Source: Phoronis australis (lineage: Eukaryota > Phoronida > Phoronidae). Taken from it: a stretch of 38,548 nucleotides of DNA. Below are positions 1 through 10,984 of this stretch, piece by piece (positions within the stretch are counted from its first letter, which is position 1; each line of letters starts with the position of its first letter). The stretch lies in contig NMRA01000098.1 of NCBI GenBank assembly GCA_002633005.1, positions 306,782 through 345,329 of the forward strand, read 5' to 3'. A program made the translations under genes and the position numbers. Under the pieces are notes generated by a model that saw only the letters and a program-made list of their open reading frames with translations, was not told where the DNA came from and made no database searches.

Positions 1-470
1 TTTTCCAACGCACAACTCTGCGTCGGTGTGCGTAATTCGTGAGTTGACGTGCGTAGTTTATGCGTCGAGTATGCGTGATTATGCGCTGGACACGCGTTTG
101 CCATCAGTGCTTATGCGTCAGAACTGGTTCGAAATCACGCACGTCCACGTCCGTCCACTGACGCCCCACCTTCATATCACGCATGAAATACGCATATATG
201 ACGTTCATTCCACTGACATCCACTGACAAACATATCATTTTGGCTTGTATGCGTCGATATGCGCGATATGTCAGTGATTCATCAGTGATTGTAAGTGATA
301 TGTGCGTGGGCCATAGGTGATTCGTCAGTTATTTGTCAGTGATTTCTAACCTCTACACCCGGAAAATTTGGTCAATTTCTCGACGATCAAAACACGCACA
401 AATTGAATTTGTGCGTGTTGTATGAGTGATTCATGCGTGATCGGCTGTGTGACTGGGCCTTTAAGACAAT
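1..470. other. Degenerate short-motif region
   Basis: Rich in scattered ATGCGTGAT, CAGTGATT, CACTGACA and GTGCGTG motifs without a fixed period, plus the palindrome at 391-419. The 66-codon open frame here follows from the repeated motifs and is not a gene. Confidence 0.5.
391..419. repeat. Near-perfect 29-bp palindrome
   Basis: Arms AACACGCACAAATT and AATTTGTGCGTGTT around a single G. It lies inside the degenerate short-motif region at the window start. Confidence 0.9.
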
Positions 471-3400
471 CTATTCTGTCCGAGGTTTCAGTAACCCGTT
501 GAAGCCTGGGAGATAATTGGCCTGCATGTTGTCATACGGGACAAAAGACTGTGTTGGGCAGCCAACAAAGGAGCTAGACGTTGCCACAGGCTCGCAACCT
601 GTCATGTCTGTTAGGTCACTGAATGGGAGAACGCCCTAATGACAGGGAGACGATCATGCAGCCCCGGGCATCCAGTATGACGTAGGCTAAGTGAGGTCTA
701 CACAGACAGGACATCTAAAAAGTTTTGGCCAAGAAATTTCTAATCAAATGGCCTTTCTCAATGACCGATGCCAAATCTATTGAAAGGACAGACAATATTG
801 CAGTAGTGTCTCAGTGTAGCTGTTGTGTTTGTTGTCTCATTCACGCAAGACTGTGCAATAAACTGTAGGTCCAATAGGAGAACGTTAGGTACTTAACGCT
901 CGCTAAGCCTCGTTTTTATAGTGTGAAGCGTATAAACAGTGCAATAACCAATGCATTTTTATAATATACCACATGTCTGTATAAACTTATGCGTTATCGC
1001 CGATGAAAAATTAATGAAAGGCGCGCTTTTAAAATACATGTTAACAGGCTAGTAAGTTAAACCTTGCTATAGATCCAATGAGGTTGAGCATTGTCACTCA
1101 GACATTATCCAGGAGGCGGGCTGCACTTGTTGCACGGGGATGAAGCTCTGAGAATACATATTTCTACCGTTTTTAGGTTTTGGGAAAGCATTGACTTGCG
1201 GCTTACCAAGGGCAAAATGCATGCAATTTCTTCGTTACATTGGCACTGTAGTGCTTTCATGGAAGTTTCAAAGTTGGAAACTCGTCGCTGGCGTCATGAA
1301 AACGGTTTGTTACGTGTATTCAATCGCAACGCACTCGCCCGTCTCAAATTAACGCAGTCGAGGCCACTGAACCGCCGGATAATTTAAATACGCTCTACAC
1401 ATAGTACCGGAAATATCTCTTATTTTATTGCTGAACGCAAAACCCATCGTGCACTAACTGAAAATTTTTCCGTAAAACGTCATCTTGTAAACATTTAATA
1501 AAGATAAATTTGTGCCACAGAATTCCCGCGCAAGCCATATATTTTGGCATAAACCGAATAACTATTAGGCAATCCCGTCAAAAGCTATGTAGGTAGTCAC
1601 TGGTTGGCATCTGTATAGCATCTCTCGTTGATTTTATCCAAAATACGTCTTAAATATTCGAGTTTGCACACTTCAATTAATTTATAAATGCCTTGTCTAC
1701 TCTCTGATTGGCTGCAGCTATGTCGCAGTTGTGCTGGAACTCGGTGAAATAATGGTCGTTTTCAATTAAGTTTGTCAGGTGTCAACTTAGAAATTTATGG
1801 TCAGTCAATCAATCTTGACTTAAATCTCCCTGGTAGTCCAGTAGCCACAAATAGGTACCTAGAGATGTATGTTTTTTGTTTGTTTCATGTCTAAATAACA
1901 CCTCATTTTAGGTGTGTTATCATGACTACCTTGAGCATTGTTAAGTATGTAAATTAAGGGAGTGAGTATTCAGAATTGCATACTTGCTTATAACTTCCTT
2001 ACCAAGCACAAAAGATAGATTATTTTGATGTTTCAACCCATATGGTCAGTGATTTTAACAGATTTATTGATTTGGATGTGGCGCATTGAGATTTTGCGTA
2101 AATTATGCTAATTACGGCAACCATGATTGAAAGACTGTTTGTGCTTGCAGTTTGTGGTATCGGGCAATCAAAGGGTATGTGCACCAATGTTACTCGATTC
2201 TGTAATGGAATAAGTTTTTCGGATTTTCGCATGACAAATTTGCAGAATTTATGCCATTAATGTTTGCTATTATTTAAAATTCGGTTTATTTTTTTCTGCT
2301 CATAACCTCTTTACAGGCGCTATGTTTATTACTTTGCTATGTGCAACCATGTTTTAGTGGTCAGTCAATTTAACAAAATCAGTTTGGAGACCATAATTTT
2401 GAATAATTCATGAGATTGTGGCTCATCGTCTTGGTTCCATGGATATTTGACTGTGGATGGTATCAGAAAATTCGAAAGACTTGCGTGACTGCAGCACCTG
2501 AAACAAGATCTAAAACTATGTTGAGCAGTGCTCTGTAAGTAAGGTGATTCGTCTTACTTTTAGTGAAATTGTTTTCAGAGGTGGGGAAAGCAAGTACTAG
2601 CGAAAATGACCCAGCCAGCTCTTCTGTCCTGTTAAAACGTTAGCATTTTCGTAACAGAAACTGCTTTAGTAGCGTCTTGGCCACTCATTAGAGCCTAGTA
2701 CGAGTGTCGTGAATGCAACAACAAAAGAATCTTCAGTCATTCATCTGGAATTCAAGGCAGGAATGATAAGGTTGTGATTGTTCAAAAAGCGAGTTTCCTA
2801 GATTGAAGTGATAAGTATCAGCCAATCAAAAAGTGTCCACTCATAGACCGCCAGCAATAGTGACACCTTAGCTCTTCATTTTGACTGACGACTAGCGATG
2901 CAGTTTGACTGAAAACCGTGTATTACACTCAGGCTCGCATGAGTGGCGAAAACGCTAGCAGTTTTACTGGTTAAAAAGCAAAGACGCGTGCGTTTTGGGT
3001 AGACAGACGAGCTGTCCACGAAGGGTCATTTTCACCTTTTGTTTCCTAATCGTTCAAAAACTTTTTAAAGAAAATGGATCTCAAAACAAGCTCTCATTAA
3101 TGCAACTATAAACATAGGCCTGTAACTCCTGCGCGTGTGTATCCATAAAATTTTTTTAAAAAACATGCAAGCTACAAGTGCAAGCAACTGTGGGGTTACT
3201 CAAACCGCCAACAAAGCGCTACTAAAGGTCACCTACGACATTTTGCCACAAGCAATAGGAAGGGCCAATGAAAACTCCCAGCGTTTTGGTCAGTTTGTGA
3301 ACGGGTATAAGACTGGAGGTCCCAGGTTTGATATCGCGTTGAAATTAATTTCTGAAAATTATCACCGTCATTATTATTTTCATCAAAGCGGGTCATTTTT

Positions 3401-3878
3401 AGGATATATTAATAAGAAAATTTTACAGAGGTCATACTTAAAGTAAAAGTGATAAGAAACACATCAGTGAGTTAGCAAATGTACCAGAAATTAAGGAAAC
3501 ATAGCCGAGTCCCTATTGGGGACTGTTTGACTGTTTCATGCGACAGGACACAAGTGTCATAATGACATATACCACAGAGGTAGGCCTAAAAGCAACGTCA
3601 TTTTATTCTTAGCCTTTTCTTGAAGTTAGTGCTAGAGGTGCATCAACACCTGCGTTCACAGGTACGATGGTTGCAATAAAACGCCTGGAATTTCATAATT
3701 ATTCCTTCGTTGACTGAACTGATCCGCCGTAACCAGCAATCTTTATGACCCAGGTCTGAAGCAATACGAACCGCCAACGAGCTCTTTTCATCAAACTTTT
3801 CCGATCTAAGGAACAAAATGAGGCCGATTTTATAACGGAGAGTCTTCAAAATTGCAATGTGTATTATTCAAGACCAAA
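471..3878. other. No recognisable gene
   Basis: AT-rich sequence with short open frames (98 codons at 1091, 103 codons at 3135) that show no family motif, no splice context and no internal repeats. One TAGGCCTA octamer at 3581. I see nothing else. Confidence 0.5.
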
Positions 3879-4124
3879 GGCCCGTTCCAACAAAACTCAC
3901 TCAGCTAAGACAAATCTTAAATTTTAGTAAATTTTAAAATGAAAGTTAAATCTGTCTAAAATTAAATTGAAGAAAGAGATCTTAAGTTTGGCTTACGTGT
4001 TTGACATAAGTTTTGTCTTAATTTTGACTAACTTACCGAATGTGGAAGTTTCAAAGTTTGGAAGTTAAGACAAATCTTAAACTTAAGTCAAAAATGAACT
4101 TAAGTCAGTTTCTTGGAACAGGCC
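3879..4124. mobile_element. MITE-like inverted-repeat element
   Basis: The ends are GGCCCGTTCCAA and the inverted GGCCTGTTCCAA (11 of 12 identical). The arms continue with related AGACAAATCTTAAA and CTTAAGTTTAAGATTTGTCT segments, so the single strand could fold back. The flanks CCAAA and CCAAG may be a worn target duplication. Non-coding. Confidence 0.65.
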
Positions 4125-4697
4125 CCAAGGCACGATTGCAACACCATTCAATGCACAATCATTGTGTCATAAAAGTTTATGGGCGAGGAGCGCTTCTAAT
4201 TGTTACCACCAGAAATATCCGTTTCAAATAAGATTTAAAGATTTCTTTGCCATGGTTGCCTTGATTTCAATATTCCTTTGTCATTGAGAGAAAACTTGAG
4301 ATTGAAAATTGAAGAGTTCAAACATATGAGGCGCTGCCATCTTTTAAATGGTAAAGGCTATGGCAGGTTTTTGTTACAAGGAAGTAATGATGCACCCAGG
4401 TAAGGAATTTTTTGGATCGATTTTTGGACGAAAGTATTTTTTGGACAGCTAATCAGCAGGAAAAATAACTTTTTAACGGAAAATATTTGGCATCCCCATT
4501 CAACAAACAAAATGTGAGAAAATGCATCTTGTAACACATTTTCCATTTGCCTCAACCACTGATAACAGATCACAATAATTTTGAAAATAGTTAAGACTAT
4601 TATTCGAAAGAAGACATTTAATGCACTGGTGCAGTGGCCCCTGCGTGAGAACAGAAATTTTACTAAACAGGCTACCCACTACAAATAAAAATTTAAA

Positions 4698-5524
4698 TTA
4701 ATTATTTAATCCTTGAAACAGCTTTTTGCAAACGTTATCCTGAATACTCTCAGAGTCTTCAAACAAATCAGGAGTATCATTCCCAAGTGCTCTGGGAATA
4801 GAGCTTGGTGAAAAGAGTTCTTGACTTTCAAAACATACACTCCTCAAGCTGAATGCCTCAATGCATGCCTCACCTAAGAGTCGCAAATTGGTTTGATCAG
4901 AAAACGGCGTGCTGTGACTAAGAGAACTCCCACTACCTCTAGATTCCTTACTGAGGTCATCCTATAGAAGTCTTTTACCTGAAAAACACACAGACTCATC
5001 TTCTTCCCATGCTATTGAAAGTCCGGTTCCTTCATTTGATTCTAAATTTACAGGACAGCTGGAAACAGACTGTGAAAATAAGTTAGATGACAAACATTCA
5101 TTACTGGGATCACCACAAAAATACTGACACATCTTATTTTTACTTTTGTTGACATGCAATCATAACTCTTTACTGAAATCGTAATGTTTGACATTTTCCT
5201 TCATCACATCATTTTTGGATTCTATGTTACTTTATTGGCATTGATTCTATATAAAGTGACAGAAAACCAGGAACACTGAAGTGCCCACAATCAGAGAGAT
5301 TCTTTGGCTAGTATCAAGGTTTACAAAAATCATATTGTAATAGATCAGGGTGTTGACACCTTAAAATTACCAAGATCTTCTACAGCACTGGCCATGTTAT
5401 TAGGTCTGTTGTTGAGAAGACAGCACAGTGGAATGGTTTGAAGCCCAGGCTCAAGTCCAGTGTTCCCTAGCATCACCATCTCAAACATCCTCACCATAAA
5501 GTCACGGAGACCCGATAGCTGCTT
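4698..5524 (-). pseudogene. Decayed protein-coding region of unrecognised family
   Basis: The minus strand shows protein-like sequence in pieces. After a good acceptor (tttttttttctggcag at 5525), 59 codons stay open, containing LSGLRDFMVRMFEMVMLGN and GLQTIPLCCLLNNRPNNMAS, to a stop at 5345. From about 5233 to 4701 a single frame stays open apart from two stops, TGA 5160-5162 and TAG 4962-4964. It includes KENVKHYDFSKEL, LSIAWEEDESVCFSG, EAFSLRSVCFESQELFSPSS and DTPDLFEDSESIQDN and ends in TAA 4698. The composition (Ser/Glu-rich and ordered segments) looks like a real nuclear protein, but I recognise no family. The internal stops argue for a pseudogene; sequencing differences or introns are alternatives. 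Confidence 0.4.
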
Positions 5525-5995
5525 CTGCCAGAAAAAAAAACTAGGGTGAGGTAGTTAACGAGTTCCCTGAGCTTGCGTGTGGCGGAACACATTAATTCCA
5601 TGGTAAAGGAGCTTCTAAAGTGGTATTTAGTCGTGGGCAGGGTTGTTCTTTCCATCATTCGCTATTGTCTCAGGTATCTCTTTTCCCGCTATTGCATTAG
5701 TCTAAATCTTGAATGTGTAGTGACACTTCCCCACACATGAGAAGACAGACAAATTGTCCAACACAAGTTTTCGATGAAATTCGTAAAAACCAGGTCACAC
5801 AACATTAGCCACCAAAAAAAGAAAGAGAAAACGCTCCTACGGGACTTTTTTGGTGTTGTCGAGACAGCCGTATTTCCCCTTTTCGTACTAGGATGAGTCG
5901 GCCAGTAGGAGTTGGAATGCCCAAGTACCGGTAACACATATGTGTGCCTAATACGAGTTGGCCAACGTCTCAACTCACATCTCCAATTTTCCCAC

Positions 5996-6176
5996 AATCA
6001 AACTTTTTTCTTCCAGCAGTTCTTGGTTGTGTTGCCCAAATCGGCAAACTGGCCATTTTTTACACTGAGCACGCCAGATGGTATTACGTCGTATCTCCTC
6101 GCGTGTGCAGTGTTAAAAATGGCCAGTTGCCGATTTGGCAACTGAAAAAAGTATTGCTTAAAGAAAAAGTTTGATT
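5996..6176. mobile_element. 181-bp fold-back element
   Basis: Two inverted arms of about 80 bp meet almost directly. Both begin AATCAAACTTTTT and contain GCCAAATCGGCAA and CTGGCCATTTTT followed by ACACTG. The same protein-like string appears in opposite frames only because of this symmetry. No gene. Confidence 0.75.
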
Positions 6177-6790
6177 TCGGGAGTATTTGTTCGAGTTGGA
6201 AGGAATTAAAGACAACGACGGCCTCCTGTACACAAAAGGCAGGCCTACTTAGTAACAACGTGACTTTGATTTTTCATTCTTCAATGTCTCTAGTTCAGCT
6301 AGAGGCGGTGGTCAGTGTCTACATGTTGCCTATGCTAGCAATGGCAGTGGTAGGCAATTACATCGCCCTGAATGCCGCAGACATACAGGGGAGATAGTAC
6401 ATCTCCATAAAAAGTTACTCATTTCAAAATACAGCAAATAAAATCGAACGAAACATGCATATATGTACATGGAGTTATAATTAATGCATACCATGACTCT
6501 GAATACAATTTAGTAACATAAGTTGAACATATCCATGAAAATCTGTCACATACAGTTACGTAAAGTCACGCCTGTTGACAAACAAAAAGTCCAAGTGACA
6601 CATATCTTATAAATTCCACCTGATATCTTCCCATGCTATCATAGACTATAGTACATGGACCGCCAACTCCGTATACTTTCAATGGACGAAATCTGTGATC
6701 TACCGCATAAGCACCTTACGTCATTATTCACTAGCGACACCTGGCTAAATTTTCTGGTGCAATTTCCGGCAAGTGCGTCGTCTGCTAATC

Positions 6791-6990
6791 ATGGTCGGCT
6801 ACTGTGTGGCTGGTTGTCCGGCCACACACGCAAAATGCAAAGGAATTAGCTTCCATACCATCCGAAGACCCCATAATCGGCTGTGGGAAGAAACGCTTAC
6901 TTCTTGTGTCAACGTGAATCGCAGCAGACTTTATACATTTGTTCAAGGAACTTCAAAGATGAAAGTTTTTTAAGAGGCTCTGCTACTTAA
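6791..6990 (+). pseudogene. Broken THAP zinc-finger domain
   Basis: ATG 6791 opens MVGYCVAGCPATHAKCKGIS, FHTIRRP and RLWEETLTSC, matching the THAP layout: M near the start, two Cys 3 residues apart, an FH block and the invariant Trp. After a frameshift before 6940, another frame reads CSRNFKDESF, matching the CSxHFxxxxF end of the C2CH finger but with His changed to Asn, then a stop at 6988. The shift and the lost zinc ligand indicate a dead copy. It could be a host THAP gene fragment or a transposase remnant. Confidence 0.5.
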
Positions 6991-7254
6991 TCCTTTCCTC
7001 ACAAATCCATTTTTCATGACCACCTGGACCAGTCAAACTCTATCTCGCAATTCAACGACAGGTTACACAATATATGCCGCACAAAATCTCTCGACTGTAA
7101 TCTATGAAAATGCAACCAACTTCTTTGAAAACATGGAACAGGAACACCAGAGGGGTGTGAAGGTTGTTTTTATTCTTCAATGTTAAATTTTTGTAAGCGG
7201 ACAAATGGTTTTTAAATTTCCGCCTGAAGTCGTAACATTTCCAAACTTAAACAC

Positions 7255-8260
7255 ATGGGTTCCTATGAAGCTGACGACGGATGACAAGTTTCAGACAGAT
7301 ACGACTGCTCATTGCCACCTAGTGGCAATTTCATTTTTTTACTTTTAAGTTTTTATCTTCAAAGAACTTCAATTGATTTTTGAGAAATTTGGCAATTAGG
7401 CATCTATTATTGAGATGACGATATCCTCCCGTTTTCGGGCGGATTCCAGGTATTTTGTGCCACCTAGTGGACAGTTTCATTTTTCGCGTCCGCCCCTCTA
7501 TCATCCATACCATTCTAAGGAGGCAGTGTGGCCTAGTGTGATGTTACCCGCCTTCTTTACTCGAGGTCGTGAGTTCGAGTCCCATTGGGTCAGGTTTCTA
7601 GCTCCTCAGCTCGGTTTTAACTATATATTAATAAAGCACAAAAATATTTCCAGGCGATCAGTGCAATGGGCCCACATGCGCGGCCTGCGCACGTCTGGTA
7701 TAACGTGTACCAGACCGCCAGCAATTATTTTAAAAAAACCGTTCTAAGGATGATATTTGCAAGTATGTTTTTACTGTGAAGAGGAAGACTGACGATGAAT
7801 TTCCCATGGCTCCGGCTTATTTACACCTCCTAGTGACATTTTTTGCATTCGTGGCTGTAATCGCTCTGCAAGATTTTTTCCTATATTTAGCAATTTTATT
7901 TATATGAAGACGACAACGGACGACGACGACTTTCGGACGGATCTGACTACTGGTATGCCCCTAGTGGCAATTTTAATTTTTTTCGTTTACCGATATATCT
8001 TCAAAAGTGCACACCGGATTTTCAAAATATTTTGAATGTAGGCATCTATTGGTGAGATGACGCTATTCTCCCGTTTTTGGAAGGTGTTTTGCGCCATCTA
8101 AAGGCAATTTTTGGTATTTTTGAATCTGTTTTGTGTGTCCTAAACCCATTGCAGGATCTTTATTGAATTTAGCAAGTGTATTCATGTGAAGTTCAGAGCA
8201 GACAATGACGACATTCAGTGGCAATATGTTTTTTTTTCTGTTTTCCTTTGTTTCTCAGAA
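7255..8260 (+). repeat. Diverged direct-repeat block
   Basis: Copy A (about 7255-7512) and copy B (about 7895-8110) share TGAAGxxGACxACGGA, CCTAGTGGCAATTT, a TATCTTCAAA stretch, AGGCATCTATT and GAGATGACG, then TTTTG(T/C)GCCA. A shorter third copy begins near 8188. Copy A is split from its neighbour by the SINE at 7522-7741. No reading frame is conserved. Confidence 0.6.
7522..7741 (+). mobile_element. tRNA-derived SINE with 9-bp target duplication
   Basis: The head is tRNA-like: A box TGGCCTAGTGTG (about 7529) and B box GAGTTCGAGTCCC (about 7570), spaced as in pol III promoters. The body is about 150 bp with an A-rich end. It is flanked by the perfect direct repeat TTCTAAGGA (7513-7521 and 7742-7750), the mark of LINE-driven insertion. 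It interrupts the older repeat block at 7264-8110. Confidence 0.82.
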
Positions 8261-8384
8261 GTTCCTTGACCAATTTTTATGATAATTGGTAAATACCTTT
8301 TTACCGTTTTCGGATGTATTTCCTGAGAAACACACCGTTTGCGGTGCATTCGTGGGCGCATTTCAACACTACGTGTTGATCTTG

Positions 8385-8700
8385 TTTTTGTCTGTTGCTA
8401 TCATATCGTGACGATTTTGTCAAGCAACGAGTGTTTGCCATTTCAAATGGGGTTAAAACTATTTGTAGAGTTGTTTTTTCCTATTGATGTCACCTCGAAG
8501 CGATGCGGTCACTCATCGACTGTTTACCATTGATAATGGTGTTAATACAGTTCTTGTTCTGTTCCTATCACATCGTTACGATTTGGTAAAGCATCGAGTG
8601 TATAACATTTCAAGTAGGGTTCATATCTTCGTAGATTTTTAATGTCTGTTGCTATCATATCGTGACGATTTGGTTCCGTAACAAGTGTGAGTATTACAAT
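8385..8700 (+). repeat. About 84-bp tandem repeat, 4 diverged units
   Basis: Units begin near 8391, 8475, 8560 and 8645 with TCTGTTGCTATCATATCGTG or a variant, followed by GACGATTTxGT and CGAGTGT...CATTTCAA. The second unit is the most diverged. Confidence 0.6.
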
Positions 8701-8856
8701 GCGCGTGGCCAACGAGTTAACTCAATGTTTTTGGCCAAAAGTAAAACCTTCATCAGAAATCACAGTACACAAAATAACTTCGCATATCAATACAGTATCA
8801 GGATAGTTATTTTTGACACAAATATATTTGAGTAATGACATTTATTTGGCAATGAT

Positions 8857-9003
8857 ACATGGGCGGCGCACCATACGGGGTTGGGGGGCTATAGTCCCCA
8901 CTTTTTCAGTGCTACACCGCACATGGTCTATAGGCTGTGCGCCACAGGGGGGCTGAGGGGGCTTTAGCCCCCCCCACTTTTTTCAGTGCTGCGCCGCCCA
9001 TGT
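8857..9003. mobile_element. 147-bp TIR element, copy 1
   Basis: Perfect 14-bp terminal inverted repeats (ACATGGGCGGCGCA and TGCGCCGCCCATGT), flanked by GAT on both sides. The interior is two diverged direct halves, each with a GGGGGCTATAG palindrome half and CACTTTTTTCAGTGCT. It is clearly the same family as 23205-23351. The transposase family is unknown. Confidence 0.87.
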
Positions 9004-10431
9004 GATATAGTTTTTAAAGTGCTCTGTGCTTCTCATGACCAAATAGTGGAGGGATAGACGACGAAAGTGCGCGAAAATAGACTTTCGGATTCACCTCGGG
9101 AGCGTCCGCCAAAAGCCCGGATTTGCAAGACCGTCTACCATGACATCACGAAATCAGGTCCTTGAATTTGTGATTTTGGCATTTTTGTCGTGAAATCACC
9201 ACTCGAAGGCAATTGGAAGTAATCAAGTGAAAGAAGGTATTCAGAGGTTTGTTCCATGCTGAGTTCATAGAGTTCCATGCACATTTCAGTAGAAAATTCT
9301 GAGCAAAGAGATTTTGAGTGTCCAACCTTTATGTTTTCTTAGTAGGAGTGACGTCAGTGATGTTCGAGCCACAGATAAAATCAAGCGCCTGTGCTTAAAA
9401 GGGCCGTTGTGTTTTTTGTTCCAAGCAATTTATTGAGCCTTCTCGTCCTTTGCTTGAGTTTTCTTTGGGAGAAGAACAGACTGAATATTCGGCAGTACAC
9501 CACCTCGGGAGATGGTGACGCCAGACAGTAACTTGTTTAGCCAGCCAGCTACCTGTATGAAGACTATCGTCAAAATACGGCTAGGTACCACTGTGTGTTA
9601 TTCTTCCATAGACTCCGAAATTACACACAGCTAGGGTACTTCTTCTCGTCAACTCGCCGTGAAACTTATATCAACATGTAGAGCTAGACCGGACGGGGTG
9701 CATGCAAAATCTGGGTGTCAACCGACACTCACCTTGCCCGTTAAAACCGTTTAAGTGAAAAACAATGCAACAGACGTCATTTTCTTGCGTTATCCTCCGC
9801 TTTTTCTAACAAATATAGATTATTACATAGCGAAGTCGATATCCCCCGTTATCTAGAGCCCGAGGGGATTTTGGAGAATTATCGCCCGAGGGGCGTATTA
9901 TACCACATACTGAACGAGAAACATTGCAATGAATCGATCTACCTTTCTCGACTCGCCTCGGCTTTGTAACTTTCTATGTCAGAGGCCAGGGGGCGGAGGT
10001 CGTGACCTTTTAGGAAAAGCCGAGCTATTTTTGTCAAATAATGCTTTTACTCAAAATCAACTTAAACAAAGGAGAAATAAAGTGAATCTATAAATTAAGG
10101 CTCAGCGACTATTATAGGTTATTACACATTTTATCACGCTAAGCTTCGACCGGGAAACTATCGTCTGCTAAAGTAGGTTACCACTGGTAACCGAGTATAA
10201 TGCCGAAGTCAAAGGATCCTGACGACACGATACCCGCATTCAAATTGGAGATCGGAGATTTACAAGTGAGAGAACATGAGAGAAAAATTTCACTGGATTA
10301 AAATATCGTTTTTATGGCAATTATGCGTCTTATTTTTCATAGCGTATAAATGTCGGTACAGTGCCATGTGCTGAGCATGCGAGTGTTGCGCGTGCTCATT
10401 TAAGTATTCTATTTTTGCGTTTGATGATGTC
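9004..10431. other. No recognisable gene
   Basis: Apart from the dispersed repeat at 9537 there is only unique-looking AT-rich sequence. Paired GCCCGAGGGG motifs occur near 9848-9900. No open frame of note. Confidence 0.5.
9537..9605 (-). repeat. Dispersed repeat (TTTTGACGATAGTC family), copy 1
   Basis: Read on the minus strand: ACACACAGTGGTACCTAGC, TATTTTGACGATAGTCTTCA, TACAGGTAGCTGGCTG. Matches the copies at 12416 and 37580. Confidence 0.6.
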
Positions 10432-10510
10432 AGCCGCTGAGTGGTGTAGTGGTAAAGTCGGCAACTCGAAACTCTAGAGGTCGAATCCGGCCTCGGTTTC
10501 CCGCCAAAAT
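10432..10510 (+). mobile_element. tRNA-like SINE head
   Basis: GCCGCTGAGTGGTGTAGTGG followed by TAAAGTCGG resembles an A box, and GAGGTCGAATCCGG (10477-10490) resembles a B box at normal distance. It differs from the SINE at 7522. Its 3' limit and target duplication are not clear, so it may be a partial copy or a tRNA pseudogene. Confidence 0.5.
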
Positions 10511-10532
10511 GTTATCTCACTAGTGAGATAAC
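10511..10532. repeat. Perfect 22-bp palindrome
   Basis: Arms GTTATCTCACT and AGTGAGATAAC with no spacer, directly after the tRNA-like SINE head. Confidence 0.9.
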
Positions 10533-10984
10533 TTGATGGGTTATTACACGGTTGTATATGCCATTCGAGGCTAATAATGTGGTATAAAGAAAAGTTATGT
10601 CGTCGTTTTGAAAACAATACACTCGTGACACGCGCACGCGCCATTTCCTAAATTTTTGCGACATCTCTCGGGAGATGATAACTTGGATGCAGCAAAATTT
10701 CCTCTGAAATTCGGTTTTTCGGTATCAAAATTCTAAAAACTTATAATAAAATGAAACCAGTTCCGATAATTTGTTGTGCCGTGTACGCAACCTCGTGAAA
10801 GAACAACAGTTGATTGAAGAATCGGCGAAAACGGAAACTGGCCAATAGGTGATGCAATATTTCATGGCGCCGAAAGCCGTTGTTGAAGATCGCTCCACAA
10901 CTTTAGCAGCAGAATAACGGTAGAACGCCATTTTTTCAACACCGTTAAATAATTTAGTTTACTCAAGGAAGACTGTAGTTATTA

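Noticed and set aside
4945-4980. 17-nt gt...ag stretch that would remove the TAG at 4962
   Set aside because: Far too short for an intron, and its removal would shift the frame away from the open downstream sequence.
5912-6258. Overlapping frames on both strands with similar protein sequence
   Set aside because: The similarity is produced by the inverted arms of the fold-back element at 5996-6176.
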